Assembly (NCBI GenBank): GCA_028688995.1
Contig: JAQTXB010000009.1
Location: forward strand, 56,441-120,440
Reading direction: 5' to 3'
DNA length: 64,000 nucleotides
Source: Aliarcobacter sp.
Lineage (GTDB): Bacteria; Campylobacterota; Campylobacteria; Campylobacterales; Arcobacteraceae
Below, piece after piece: positions 42,559-51,845 of this stretch (position 1 is the first letter of the stretch; every line of letters begins with the position of its first letter). The notes under the pieces were generated by a model. That model made no database searches, was not told where the DNA came from, and saw only the letters and a program-made list of their open reading frames with translations. The translations under genes were made by a program, and so were the position numbers.

Positions 42559-44172
42559 ATGTTTATGGAACATTTGGCATTGACATATAAATGTCATAGC
42601 TCAATTGGTAATAGCTTAGATTTAAACAGTATGATAAAAGAAGTACTTACTACATTTGTGGAAGAAACAAACGCTACAAATGGATTTTTTTATCTTATAG
42701 ATGAAAATAATACCTTATATAAGTATTTGGCTTATGATGGCAGTTTAGAGTGTAATAAAGATATTTTAAATGAGCAAATAAAAGATTTATCTTGTGTTAG
42801 AGTTTTTGATTTTGAAGAAAAAAAAGTTTTGCTTTTACCTTTAAAAAAAGGGATTTTTTTTATTGTATATCAAAATAGTGATATAAATTTTGAATTTGTA
42901 ATTTCAATGTTTCAAGATTTGATTGTAAAGTTAAACATTAGTATTGACGCATGTTTAAATGTTCAAAAAATGAAAAATAAAAATAAAATACTAAATCATT
43001 TAACAAGTGAGTTAAAAGAACAACAAAATAAGTTAGTTGAATCTGATAAATATAAAAGTAATTTCTTAGCAAATATGTCCCATGAATTAAAAACTCCTTT
43101 AAATTCTATTCTTGTAATATCTTCAATAATGGCAAAAAATAAGAATCAGAAATTAGATGAAGAACAAGTTAGAAATATGAAAATCATTAATAGTTGTGGA
43201 AATGATTTATTAATTCTTATTAATGATATTTTAGATATTTCAAAAATAGAAGCAGGGGAGATTTCACTTCATTTATCAAAAACAAATATATTTGAATTAA
43301 TAGAAGATTTAGTTTCAGAAATGTTGCCATTATCCACTGAAAAAGGTTTAAAACTAAATTATAGTTCCATTTCAAAAGAGTTATTTTTATTATCAGATAG
43401 ACATAGAATTAAACAAATTATAAAAAATTTGATGAGTAATGCTATTAAATTCACGGAAAAAGGCACAATAGAAATTATTCTAGAAGAAAATGCCAATGAT
43501 ATTACTATAAAAGTGATTGATGAGGGTATTGGAATAGCAAAAGAAAAAATAACTTATGTATTTGAAAGATTTAAACAAGCGGATGGAAGTACAACAAGAA
43601 AATATGGTGGAACAGGTCTTGGACTAGCTATTTCTAAAGAGTTAGCAATCCTATTAGGTGGAGATATTAAAGCTTTTAGTGATTTGGGAAAAGGAAGTAC
43701 TTTTGAATTAATTTTACCCAAAAAGACAAATATTAAAAATATATCAGATGATAAAGTTTCTATCTCTTCACGAGATGAAAATATTGTAATTGAAGATATA
43801 GTTTTATTTGATATGGGTGAGACAGATATAAAAGTTGAAACTGTAATTAAGGATGAAAGAATATTAGTTATTAATAGTGATTATGTAACTTTTTTCCCTA
43901 TTGCAGTTGCCTTGAAAAAACAAAATGTGATTTTAACTTACTGTAAATCATTTCAAGAAGCTTATAATGTATTAGAAAATGAGTATGATTTAATAATAAT
44001 TGATGAAGATAATTCTGATATTGATGTATTTGAGTTTTTAGATTATTGTAAGGAAAAAAATTTAAAGAAAATAGTTCTTAGTTCTAAAAAAATTGATGAA
44101 GATGATTATTTAGAAAAAGAGTTAGTAAAAAGTGAATTATTGAATAAAATTTTGAATTATTTAGGAAGATAA
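42559..44172 (+). CDS. Soluble GAF-histidine kinase with C-terminal receiver-like domain
   Basis: A 537-residue cytoplasmic sensor kinase without membrane helices. A GAF-like domain (about 10-135) and coiled linker lead to the HisKA box KSNFLANMSHELKTPLNSIL (phospho-His near 175). The ATPase domain has N (IKNLMSNAIKFTEKG), G1 (VIDEGIGI), F (FERFKQADGSTTRKYGGTGLGL) and G2 boxes. Residues 425-537 form a receiver-like fold (ILVINSDYVTFFPIAVAL, DLIIIDEDNSD with a candidate Asp, IVLSSKK) that has lost part of the acidic pocket. It ends one base before the next regulator gene starts, so the two probably form one phosphorelay. GGTG lies before ATG 42559. Confidence 0.87.
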   Translation: MFMEHLALTYKCHSSIGNSLDLNSMIKEVLTTFVEETNATNGFFYLIDENNTLYKYLAYDGSLECNKDILNEQIKDLSCVRVFDFEEKKVLLLPLKKGIFFIVYQNSDINFEFVISMFQDLIVKLNISIDACLNVQKMKNKNKILNHLTSELKEQQNKLVESDKYKSNFLANMSHELKTPLNSILVISSIMAKNKNQKLDEEQVRNMKIINSCGNDLLILINDILDISKIEAGEISLHLSKTNIFELIEDLVSEMLPLSTEKGLKLNYSSISKELFLLSDRHRIKQIIKNLMSNAIKFTEKGTIEIILEENANDITIKVIDEGIGIAKEKITYVFERFKQADGSTTRKYGGTGLGLAISKELAILLGGDIKAFSDLGKGSTFELILPKKTNIKNISDDKVSISSRDENIVIEDIVLFDMGETDIKVETVIKDERILVINSDYVTFFPIAVALKKQNVILTYCKSFQEAYNVLENEYDLIIIDEDNSDIDVFEFLDYCKEKNLKKIVLSSKKIDEDDYLEKELVKSELLNKILNYLGR

Positions 44173-44173
44173 A

Positions 44174-45292
44174 GTGGAAAAATTTAATATCTTATTAGTA
44201 GATGATGTATCAGAAAATATCTACTCTTTAAAAATGATGATTGAAGATAGTTTTGATGTAAATATTTTCTCAGCACTTAGTGCTCAAGAGGCTATTGAGA
44301 TTTTAATGAAAGAGAATATTGATTTAATTTTAACAGATGTTCAAATGCCTGAAATTGATGGTTTTGAATTTGTTGAGTATTTAAAAAATATTGAAAAAAC
44401 AAAAAATATTCCAGTGATTTTTATTACAGGTATTTATGATAAAGATGAATATAAAACTAAAGGTTATAATTTAGGCGCTATTGAATATATTACAAAACCT
44501 ATTCATGATATTTTATTAAATTCAAAGTTAAAAGTTTATATTGATATTTTTGAAAAAAGAAAAATTGCTCAAGAGCAAATAGATGCAAAAGATAAAGTAT
44601 TAATCCATCAATCAAAAATGGCAACAATGGGAGAAATGATAGGTGTAATTGCACACCAGCTAAAACAACCTTTAAATATTTTATCTTTGTATTGTAATGA
44701 TGTAAGGGATTCTTTTTCTTTAGGTGAAATAGATGACAAATTTATTGCTGATTTTTCAAAAAACACTAAGGAACAGATTAAATTTTTAAGTGGAACAATA
44801 GATGATTTTAGAGATTTTTTTAATCCAAATAAACAAAAATGTGTATTTGAAATAAAACATGTAATTGATAAAACATTAAAATTAATGGGAAATCAATTTG
44901 AGGTTAATGAAGTAAAATTAAATTTAGAAGTTGAGGATGAAAAGTTTTTTGGGATAGAAACAGAGCTAGAACAAGTTCTTCTTAATATTATAAATAACTC
45001 AATGGATGCATTTAAAGAGAGAAATATAAAAAACAGAGAGATAAATATAAAAGTTTTATCGAAACAATCTTATACTATTTTAATTATTGAAGATAATGCT
45101 GGTGGAGTAAAAGAGGAGAGTTTAGAAAAAATCTTTGATCCATACTATACAACAAAAGCAACGGGAACAGGAACAGGCCTTTATATGGTGAAACTTGTGA
45201 TAAAAAATAGTTTGCAGGGAGATTTGAAAATAAATAATAGTGATAAAGGTTTGAGATATATTATTGCATTACCACAAAAAGAAGAGAATTAA
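44174..45292 (+). CDS. Receiver-histidine kinase protein
   Basis: A 372-residue protein with an N-terminal receiver: LLVDDVSENI, phospho-acceptor Asp in ILTDVQMPEIDG near residue 55, FITGIYD and YITKPI. The kinase region has IGVIAHQLKQPLNILSLY (His near 161) and an ATPase domain with IINNSMDAFKERN, IEDNAGGVKEE, FDPYYTTKATGTGTGLYMVKLV. REC-first kinases usually act inside multi-step relays, so phosphotransfer from the preceding kinase is likely (inference). It starts at GTG 44174 with AGGAAG upstream. No DNA-binding output gene follows. Its last three codons and stop are half of a perfect palindrome shared with the RND permease gene. Confidence 0.87.
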   Translation: MEKFNILLVDDVSENIYSLKMMIEDSFDVNIFSALSAQEAIEILMKENIDLILTDVQMPEIDGFEFVEYLKNIEKTKNIPVIFITGIYDKDEYKTKGYNLGAIEYITKPIHDILLNSKLKVYIDIFEKRKIAQEQIDAKDKVLIHQSKMATMGEMIGVIAHQLKQPLNILSLYCNDVRDSFSLGEIDDKFIADFSKNTKEQIKFLSGTIDDFRDFFNPNKQKCVFEIKHVIDKTLKLMGNQFEVNEVKLNLEVEDEKFFGIETELEQVLLNIINNSMDAFKERNIKNREINIKVLSKQSYTILIIEDNAGGVKEESLEKIFDPYYTTKATGTGTGLYMVKLVIKNSLQGDLKINNSDKGLRYIIALPQKEEN

Positions 45293-45302
45293 TTCTCTTC
45301 TT
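45279..45302. terminator. 24-bp perfect palindrome containing both stop codons
   Basis: AAGAAGAGAATT is followed directly by its reverse complement. It encodes Glu-Glu-Asn-stop on both strands, so both proteins end EEN. As RNA it makes a tight hairpin near a T-containing tail and is likely the shared terminator of the kinase and RND operons. Confidence 0.65.
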
Positions 45303-48300
45303 GTGTTTCTGGTTTATTTAAAACTTCGTCATCTTTATGACCACTAAGTCTTGATATTAAAACAAAGAATAGCGGAATAAATAAAATTGCTATAAATGTA
45401 GCAGTTAACATTCCTCCAACAACTCCTGTTCCAATAGAGTGTTTACTCGCAGCTCCAGCTCCACTACTAATAGCAAGTGGCATAACTCCAACCGTAAATG
45501 CTAATGAAGTCATAATAATTGGTCTAAGTCTTACTTTAGCAGCTTCAATTGCAGCATCAACAAGTTTTATTCCTTCTTTTTGTTTTTGTAGAGCAAACTC
45601 AACAATTAAAATTGCATTTTTAGCTGCAAGTCCAGCAAGAACTAAAAGTCCAATTTGGAAATAAATATTGTTATCTAAGTGTCTTAAATTTGTAGCAAGA
45701 ATTGCTCCAAAAATTGCAAATGGTACAGCTAAAACAACAGAAATAGGTAATAACCATCTTTCATAAAGTGCACATAAAATTAGGAATAAGAAAACAATAC
45801 CAAAAATAAATGCTTGAGCAGAACTTCCACCCACTTGTTTTTCTTGATAAGCAGTTCCAGTCCAGCTGATAGTATAACCATCAGGTAAAACTTCTTTTGC
45901 AACTTCTTCAATAGCTTTTAAAGAATCCCCTGAACTATATCCAGGTGCAGGTTGTCCAGATACTTTAGCTGCTTGGAAAAGGTTAAATCTTTCAACAATA
46001 TCAGCTCCAACAATTTTTTTATAATTTATAAATGAATTAATTGGTAAAAGATCACCATCTTTTGATTTTACATAAACATATTGGAAATCATCAACATTAT
46101 TTCTGAATTCATCTTTTGCTTGTAGATTTACTTTATAAGTTCTTCCATAAAGCGAAAAATCATTTACATAATAACTTCCAAATGTAGCATTTATAGTGCT
46201 ATAAATATCATTTAAACTTACACCTTTTGCTTTAGCTTTTTCAATATCTACATCAATTTTAAATTGAGGAATATTTGCAGCTAATGCTGTTCTAACTCCC
46301 ATTAATTCAGGTCTAGTTTTAGCTTTTTCTATTACTTGATTTACGATATTTCCTAAATCTTCAATAGAACCACCTTTTCTATCTTGAATATACATATCAA
46401 ATCCACCAGTAACACTCATACCCATAATAGGAGGAGGTACAACAGCAAATGAGAAACCTTCGCTTGTTCCCATTAATTGTTTACTAAATTTAGCTAAAAG
46501 TGCTTTTGCTTCTTGATCCGGATTTGGTCTTTCACTCCAGTTTTTAAGTTTTATAATCGTTGCAACCGTATGACTTCTTTGAGCAGAAGTTGTAAAATCG
46601 TATCCAGCAAGAGTTATTATATTGTTTACACTTGGATCGTTTGCAATGATTTTATTTATTTCTTCACTTAATTCTAAAGATTTTGACATAGAATATCCAG
46701 GAGGATTAAATCCAAATACGAATATTGTTCCTTGGTCTTCATCAGGAAGAAGTCCAGTTTTCATTGATTTAAACATATCCCAAGATACAAATACTAATCC
46801 AGCATATAATAAAATTGATATTAATGAGAATCTAATACTTTTTTTAACTAAAATTGAATAACCTTTTGTTGCTTTGTCAAACATAGTATTAAACCATTTG
46901 AAGAAACCTTTTGGTTCATGTTTTCTATTTTTTAATATTTTTACACAAAGTGCAGGTGTTAATGTTAAAGCAACAAATCCAGAAATAATAACTGAAATAA
47001 CAATTGTTATAGCAAATTGTCTATACATTTCTCCACTTAATCCACCCATAAATGCAACAGGAATAAATACAGCACCTAAAACTAAGATAATAGCAATTAA
47101 GGCTCCTGTAACTTCTTTCATTGCAATAAATGCAGCTTCTTTAGGAGTTTTTCCCTCTTCCATATGTCTTTCAATATTTTCAATAACAATAATAGCATCA
47201 TCAACAACAATACCAATTGCTAAAACAAGACCAAATAGAGTTAGTAAGTTGATACTAAATCCTAAAGCATACATTCCTGCAAATGCACCAACAATTGATA
47301 CAGGAACTGCAATAAATGGAATAATAGTTGCTCTCCAGCTTTGTAGGAAAATGAAAATAATTAAAATAACAAGTAATAATGCTTCAATAAAAGTTTTAAC
47401 AACGTCATGAATAGAAGCTGAAATAAAATCAGTACTATCATAAGGAATACTATATGTTATATCTTCTGGGAAATTTTTACTAGCATCTTCTAAAGCTCTT
47501 TTAATTGCAGCTGCAGTTTCTAAAGAGTTAGCACCACTTTGTAAAAATACCCCAATAGGAATTGATGGTGAACCATTTAATCTTGTTTGAACACTATAAT
47601 CGCTTGCTCCTAATTCAATAGTTGCAATATCTTTTAATTTTAAAGTACTACCATCTTCATTTGCTCTAATTACAATATCTCCAAATTGAGCAGGATTTTC
47701 AAATCTTTGAGGAGTTCTAATGGTATATGTATACATTTGTTTTTGAGCAATTGGCTCAGCTGCAATTTTTCCAGCTGCATATTGATTATTTTGTTCTTTT
47801 ATTGCATTTATAACATCAGTTGTAGCAAGAGAATATTTTGATAATTTTAAAGGGTCCATCCAAATTCTTATAGAATAATCTTTAGCCCCAAAAATCATTG
47901 CATCTCCAACTCCTTTAACCCTTTTTAATGATTCAACTAAGTTTAATAAAGCATAATTTGATAAATATATTGAATCATAAGTATTATTTGGAGATTGAAG
48001 CATAGCAAACATCAAAATACTTGGACTTCTTTCACCTACAACAACACCTTGTCGTTGTACTTGTTCAGGCATTTTTGATAGAGCTGCTTGAACTCTATTA
48101 TTTACATCAATTTTAGCACTATCTGGATCAGTTCCAATTTCAAAAAATATATTTATATTTAATCTTCCACTATCTTCTGCAACAGAGTTCATATAAAGCA
48201 TATTTTTTGCACCATTTATTTGTTCTTCAAGTGGAGCAGCAACAGTTTTCGCAATAGTATCCGCACTAGCTCCTGGATATGAAGTACTTACAATAATTTG

Positions 48301-48426
48301 AGGTGGTAAAACTCTTGGATATTGTTCAATTGGTAAATTGAACATAGCAATTATTCCTGTCAAAAATATTATAATTGATAAAACTCCAGCAAATACTGGT
48401 TTTTTTATAAAGAATGAAGAAATCAT
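45289..48426 (-). CDS. RND multidrug efflux permease (HAE1, AcrB/CmeB type)
   Basis: A 1045-residue proton-driven inner-membrane pump subunit, of the family's normal length. Twelve helices, two large periplasmic loops. TM4 carries the proton-relay pair in GLVLAIGIVVDDAIIVIENIERHM near residues 400-420, and TM10 the lysine in GLAAKNAILIVEFA. N-terminal FFIKKPVFAGVLSIIIFLTGIIA and the MNLPIEQYP-like repeat entry are typical of HAE1. Substrates cannot be told from sequence. It is the last gene of a TolC-adaptor-permease operon under a MarR-type regulator. The gap to the adaptor gene is 2 nt. Confidence 0.95.
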   Translation of the reverse strand: MISSFFIKKPVFAGVLSIIIFLTGIIAMFNLPIEQYPRVLPPQIIVSTSYPGASADTIAKTVAAPLEEQINGAKNMLYMNSVAEDSGRLNINIFFEIGTDPDSAKIDVNNRVQAALSKMPEQVQRQGVVVGERSPSILMFAMLQSPNNTYDSIYLSNYALLNLVESLKRVKGVGDAMIFGAKDYSIRIWMDPLKLSKYSLATTDVINAIKEQNNQYAAGKIAAEPIAQKQMYTYTIRTPQRFENPAQFGDIVIRANEDGSTLKLKDIATIELGASDYSVQTRLNGSPSIPIGVFLQSGANSLETAAAIKRALEDASKNFPEDITYSIPYDSTDFISASIHDVVKTFIEALLLVILIIFIFLQSWRATIIPFIAVPVSIVGAFAGMYALGFSINLLTLFGLVLAIGIVVDDAIIVIENIERHMEEGKTPKEAAFIAMKEVTGALIAIILVLGAVFIPVAFMGGLSGEMYRQFAITIVISVIISGFVALTLTPALCVKILKNRKHEPKGFFKWFNTMFDKATKGYSILVKKSIRFSLISILLYAGLVFVSWDMFKSMKTGLLPDEDQGTIFVFGFNPPGYSMSKSLELSEEINKIIANDPSVNNIITLAGYDFTTSAQRSHTVATIIKLKNWSERPNPDQEAKALLAKFSKQLMGTSEGFSFAVVPPPIMGMSVTGGFDMYIQDRKGGSIEDLGNIVNQVIEKAKTRPELMGVRTALAANIPQFKIDVDIEKAKAKGVSLNDIYSTINATFGSYYVNDFSLYGRTYKVNLQAKDEFRNNVDDFQYVYVKSKDGDLLPINSFINYKKIVGADIVERFNLFQAAKVSGQPAPGYSSGDSLKAIEEVAKEVLPDGYTISWTGTAYQEKQVGGSSAQAFIFGIVFLFLILCALYERWLLPISVVLAVPFAIFGAILATNLRHLDNNIYFQIGLLVLAGLAAKNAILIVEFALQKQKEGIKLVDAAIEAAKVRLRPIIMTSLAFTVGVMPLAISSGAGAASKHSIGTGVVGGMLTATFIAILFIPLFFVLISRLSGHKDDEVLNKPETQEEN

Positions 48427-48428
48427 AA

Positions 48429-49484
48429 TTATTTCTCTTTATTTACAATTTGAACTTTTGTATCTGGTTTTAATTTTGCAAAATTACTAGTTACTATTTG
48501 TTCATTTGGTTTTAAACCACCTTTTATTACTATTCCATCTTTTACCAAATTACCTGTAGTTACTGGTCTTGGTTTTGCTATATTATTTTCATCAACTACA
48601 AAAACAATATTTGCTTGTGCAGTTTTTAATACAGCATTTTCAGGAACAACAAAAACATCACCTAAAGATAAGTTTGAAATCTCAATTTTTGTGAAGTTTC
48701 CAACGATTAATTCATTATTTGGATTCTCAAATTTTGCTCTTAAAAGTAAAGTATCTGTATTTGTATCTATTGTTGGAGCAATAAAATCTAGTTCTCCATT
48801 TTCATAAGTTTTACCATCTGATACTAATTTAATTTTTACATTTTTACTTTTTATTTGAGATAAAAACTCATTCATATCATTTTTTGGTAAAGAAAATTCT
48901 GCATGAATAGGATTAGTATTTGTAATTGTAAGTAATAATGAATTATCATCATTTTTCCCTACTAAATCACCAATATCAAATTTCTTAATCCCAACAATTC
49001 CATCAATTGGAGCTGTCACAGTTGTATAGTTTAGATTTATTTGTGCTTCATCAAGTGCTGCTTTTGTGCTTTCATATTGATATGTGTAGTCATCAAAAGC
49101 TTGAGAACTAATAGATTTTGAAGCTATTAAAGATTTTGCTCTTTCATAATCTTTTTTTGCTTTTGTGAATTCAGCTTTTTTTATATTTAGATTTGCCAAA
49201 TAAGTATCTGGCTCTATTTTATAAAGTAAAGTTCCTTTTTTTACAAAATCACCTTCTTTAAAATGTTTCTCTTTTAATATTCCAGTAACCCTTGCCATAA
49301 CATTAACTTGTTCATAAGCTTTTAAAATAGTTGGATAAGTTTTATTCGTAGTATTTTCTTGTTTTGTTACTACAAAAGTTTGAACAGGTAATCCAGGTGT
49401 TTGCCCTGCTACTTTTGTTTCTTCCGCATTTAATGTATTTAATCCTAAAAAAATAAATGCAATTGCTATTATTGATTTTTTCAT
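48429..49484 (-). CDS. RND periplasmic adaptor (membrane fusion protein)
   Basis: A 351-residue periplasmic adaptor that links the permease to the outer-membrane channel. Signal peptide 1-20 (AIAFIFLGLNTLNA). Then a barrel-sandwich segment VNVMARVTGILKEKHFKEGDFVKKGTLLYKIEP, a coiled hairpin (about 95-150), the second lipoyl half TVTAPIDGIVGIKKFDIGDLVG, and a C-terminal beta barrel. There is no lipobox. The 4-nt overlap with the TolC-like gene shows translational coupling. Confidence 0.92.
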   Translation of the reverse strand: MKKSIIAIAFIFLGLNTLNAEETKVAGQTPGLPVQTFVVTKQENTTNKTYPTILKAYEQVNVMARVTGILKEKHFKEGDFVKKGTLLYKIEPDTYLANLNIKKAEFTKAKKDYERAKSLIASKSISSQAFDDYTYQYESTKAALDEAQINLNYTTVTAPIDGIVGIKKFDIGDLVGKNDDNSLLLTITNTNPIHAEFSLPKNDMNEFLSQIKSKNVKIKLVSDGKTYENGELDFIAPTIDTNTDTLLLRAKFENPNNELIVGNFTKIEISNLSLGDVFVVPENAVLKTAQANIVFVVDENNIAKPRPVTTGNLVKDGIVIKGGLKPNEQIVTSNFAKLKPDTKVQIVNKEK

Positions 49485-50713
49485 TTTATATATTCCTCTA
49501 ATTTTTTACCACTATAGTAAATTATTTTTGCTTTTTTAATTTCTAAATCATTTTGTGATGTTTTTAATTGGCTAAGTGCTGTAAATTTTTCACTTAAACT
49601 TGTTAAAAAAGAGACATTATCAATTAAACCGCTTTCATATTTTGATTTAATTACTTCATATGCTGATGTTGCTGCTTTTAAATTTGCTTCTGAAGATTTT
49701 ATTTTTGCTTTAGAAATTTCATAAGCTTTAAGAGCTAGTTGTAAATCAACATTTGCTTTGTTTTTTTCATATTCATATTTTGATTTTGAACTTAGATAAT
49801 CTTTATATTTTGATTCATATTTATATTTTGTTTCACCAAAAGAAAAGATATTCCATTTTAAATTTGCTGATAAAATATTTTGATGATCTATTGCATTATT
49901 TTCATAAGTGCTATTATCATAATTTGAATCATAGTATGTATATGTATTATCTAGGGTTATTGTTGGTAAATAACCACTTTTTACACTTCTTGCACTTGCA
50001 AGTTTTGATTGTAAGTTAAATTCTGTAGATTTTAAATCAAATCTTAAATCACTTTGCGCAGAATTTTCAAGTTCTTTCACATTTGAACCTGCATCAATAG
50101 AAACAGTTTGTCCTGTAATATATTCTAAATTATGAGTAATAGTTATCATTTCAAGTTCAATTTCTTGTAAAGTAACTTTTGAATTTTCTAAACTTGAAAT
50201 AATTTTCTGAACTTCATCTTCAGTTGTAGTTCCCGCATCTAAAAATCTTGATAATCTTGTTAATTGAGATTCAAGTTGTTCTATCTCTTTTAATTTTGCT
50301 TCTTTTTGAGAAATATAAGATAGATAAGTGTAGTAATAATTTATTACATTTAATGAAATATCATTTTTTAAAGCTTCTACAGATTGCTCACTACCTTTTA
50401 TAGATTGTTCATAACTATCATACGTATCAGATTTTTTCCCACCATCATAAAGCTCATAACTCAAACTTCCATAAACTTTTGATGAGTTTTTAGGAACACT
50501 TGCCGTTTCTTTATCTGTAATACCATGATTTGCACCAATATCTAAACTTGGCATATAACCACTTTTTACGCTTTTATATTCATCTTTTATTGAATCTAAA
50601 CTCTTTTGAGAAGAATCAACTAGTTTATTTTGTATTGATAAATTAATTAACTCTTCTAAATTTTGAGCTGATAAAAAAAGAGGAACTAAAAAAATAAAAT
50701 ATAATTTTTTCAA
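49481..50713 (-). CDS. TolC-family outer-membrane efflux protein
   Basis: A 410-residue outer-membrane channel subunit: signal peptide 1-16 (LYFIFLVPLFLSA), then two TolC-type repeats rich in coiled coil (NLEELINLSIQNKLVD, ISLNVINYYYTYL, FLDAGTTTEDEVQKI in the first; VDLQLALKAYEISKAKIKSSEANLKAATSAYEVIKSKYESGLIDNVSFL in the second). It starts at TTG 50713 with AAGGAG 5 nt upstream, so it is the first gene of the operon. The promoter has TAAAAT on the minus strand at 50742-50747, beside the MarR palindrome. Confidence 0.92.
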   Translation of the reverse strand: MKKLYFIFLVPLFLSAQNLEELINLSIQNKLVDSSQKSLDSIKDEYKSVKSGYMPSLDIGANHGITDKETASVPKNSSKVYGSLSYELYDGGKKSDTYDSYEQSIKGSEQSVEALKNDISLNVINYYYTYLSYISQKEAKLKEIEQLESQLTRLSRFLDAGTTTEDEVQKIISSLENSKVTLQEIELEMITITHNLEYITGQTVSIDAGSNVKELENSAQSDLRFDLKSTEFNLQSKLASARSVKSGYLPTITLDNTYTYYDSNYDNSTYENNAIDHQNILSANLKWNIFSFGETKYKYESKYKDYLSSKSKYEYEKNKANVDLQLALKAYEISKAKIKSSEANLKAATSAYEVIKSKYESGLIDNVSFLTSLSEKFTALSQLKTSQNDLEIKKAKIIYYSGKKLEEYIK

Positions 50714-50741
50714 AATAACTCCTTATAATTTTTGATTTCTG

Positions 50742-50747
50742 ATTTTA
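50742..50747 (-). promoter_or_regulatory. Putative -10 box of the RND operon
   Basis: TAAAAT on the minus strand, 28 nt before the TTG start. The 30-bp palindrome begins 13 bp upstream of it, where a -35 would lie. Confidence 0.45.
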
Positions 50748-50760
50748 GAATAAAAGAACT

Positions 50761-50790
50761 TAAATTTATCTTTCTAGAAAGATAAATTTA
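50761..50790. promoter_or_regulatory. 30-bp perfect palindrome, probable MarR operator
   Basis: The half-site TAAATTTATCTTTCT is followed directly by its exact reverse complement. It is centred between the divergent TolC-like and marR genes, covering the -35 positions of both. A dimeric winged-helix repressor bound here would control efflux and its own gene (inference from position and symmetry). Confidence 0.8.
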
Positions 50791-50808
50791 CCTTAATAAT
50801 AATTTCGC

Positions 50809-50814
50809 TAAAAT
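50809..50814 (+). promoter_or_regulatory. Putative -10 box of marR, very close to the start codon
   Basis: TAAAAT ends 6 nt before ATG 50821, so the transcript would begin at or next to the A of the ATG. No Shine-Dalgarno is present. This predicts a leaderless mRNA. Confidence 0.45.
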
Positions 50815-50820
50815 TCCACC

Positions 50821-51297
50821 ATGAAAAGAAAACACATAGATAAATTTTACAATACAACAATTAAATCAAAAGAGTATGAAGTTTTTGCTCTATCTTTACC
50901 AATAACTTTAATTCATAAGAATATGTTTAATGATACAGAACATTTTTTGAAAACACAATACGACTTACTCCATTCTCATGTGGATGTCTTAGCGTCTTTA
51001 TATTTTGATGGAAATGCATTATCTCCAACTGATTTGTATGATGCAACAGTATTTTCTTCTGGCGGAATGACAAAAGTTTTAAAAAAACTTGAAGAGAGAA
51101 ACCTAATAAAAAGAGAAGCTTCTTCAAACGATAAAAGAAGTATGTTAATAAGTTTGACAAAAGAAGGCAAAGAATTAATAGAAAATTGCATGATAGAAGT
51201 TGCAAAACAAAAAGAAGCAAAATTTAGTATTTTAACTCCAAAAGAGAAAGAGGATTTGAAAAATATTCTTTCAAAACTCACTTACTCTTTTATTTAG
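50821..51297 (+). CDS. MarR-family transcriptional regulator
   Basis: A 158-residue winged-helix repressor. The DNA-binding part is LSPTDLYDATVFSSGGMTKVLKKLEERNLIKREASSNDKRSMLISLTKEGKELI (residues about 66-121), with the recognition helix SSGGMTKVLKKLE and the wing tip SNDKRS (Asp-Lys-Arg as in MarR). The N-terminal 30 residues are an extra basic extension (MKRKHIDKF). It is divergent from the RND operon with a perfect palindrome between, and therefore probably its local repressor. Its last 4 nt overlap a convergent gene. Confidence 0.92.
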   Translation: MKRKHIDKFYNTTIKSKEYEVFALSLPITLIHKNMFNDTEHFLKTQYDLLHSHVDVLASLYFDGNALSPTDLYDATVFSSGGMTKVLKKLEERNLIKREASSNDKRSMLISLTKEGKELIENCMIEVAKQKEAKFSILTPKEKEDLKNILSKLTYSFI

Positions 51298-51836
51298 TTA
51301 AATTCTATTTTTGCATTAGAGATATTTTTAAATATTTTTAGTTTTTTTCTTAAAGGTAACCATTTTATTAAAATGGTTGCTAATGCTTCCCATAGTGAAA
51401 CCCAACCTGCTACCATTGCACCTTCTGAAATAAGTTTATAAATAAAAACTCCATTTTCACTTAGGTTTAAAGAGATTGAAACAAAAATAAAACCAATGAA
51501 AATAAAAATAAAAGAGTTTTGCAATTGTTCTTTCATTTTTTTTTCTTCCCAATATTGTAAATAATCAAAATAATCTTTTATACTATTTTTTACTTTTTGA
51601 TTTGATTCTTTATCAGATATTTCATCAAAATAAAATTTTATAATAAATGGATGAGTTCCAATTTCTTCGACACTTTCTATAAGATATTTTTCCAAAGACT
51701 CTTTCAAATCTTTTTTAATAAAAGTAGATCTTTTATCATAATCTTCAAATAAATCTTCAACTTTTGATGCTGAAATATTTAATATTAACTCTTCATCTGG
51801 GTTTTTATCATATCGGTTTGTAATACTATTTTTCAT
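51294..51836 (-). CDS. Two-helix membrane protein, unknown
   Basis: A 180-residue protein I do not recognise. The N-terminal 100 residues are hydrophilic and charged (EELILNISASKVEDLFEDYDKRSTFIKKDLKESLEKYL). Two helices follow, at about 108-125 (SFIFIFIGFIFVSISLNL) and 130-155 (ISEGAMVAGWVSLWEALATILI), then a short basic tail (KWLPLRKKLKIFK). This suggests a cytoplasmic domain anchored by a C-terminal hairpin. It lies 9 nt after the methyltransferase stop, in a minus-strand run with xth. Confidence 0.6.
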   Translation of the reverse strand: MKNSITNRYDKNPDEELILNISASKVEDLFEDYDKRSTFIKKDLKESLEKYLIESVEEIGTHPFIIKFYFDEISDKESNQKVKNSIKDYFDYLQYWEEKKMKEQLQNSFIFIFIGFIFVSISLNLSENGVFIYKLISEGAMVAGWVSLWEALATILIKWLPLRKKLKIFKNISNAKIEFN

Positions 51837-51845
51837 TGTTAGTTC

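Noticed and set aside
46622..47410. Long antisense open frames inside the RND permease gene (up to 178 codons)
   Set aside because: The permease frame is fully conserved in sequence. The antisense frames lack Shine-Dalgarnos and look like translations of the complementary codons.
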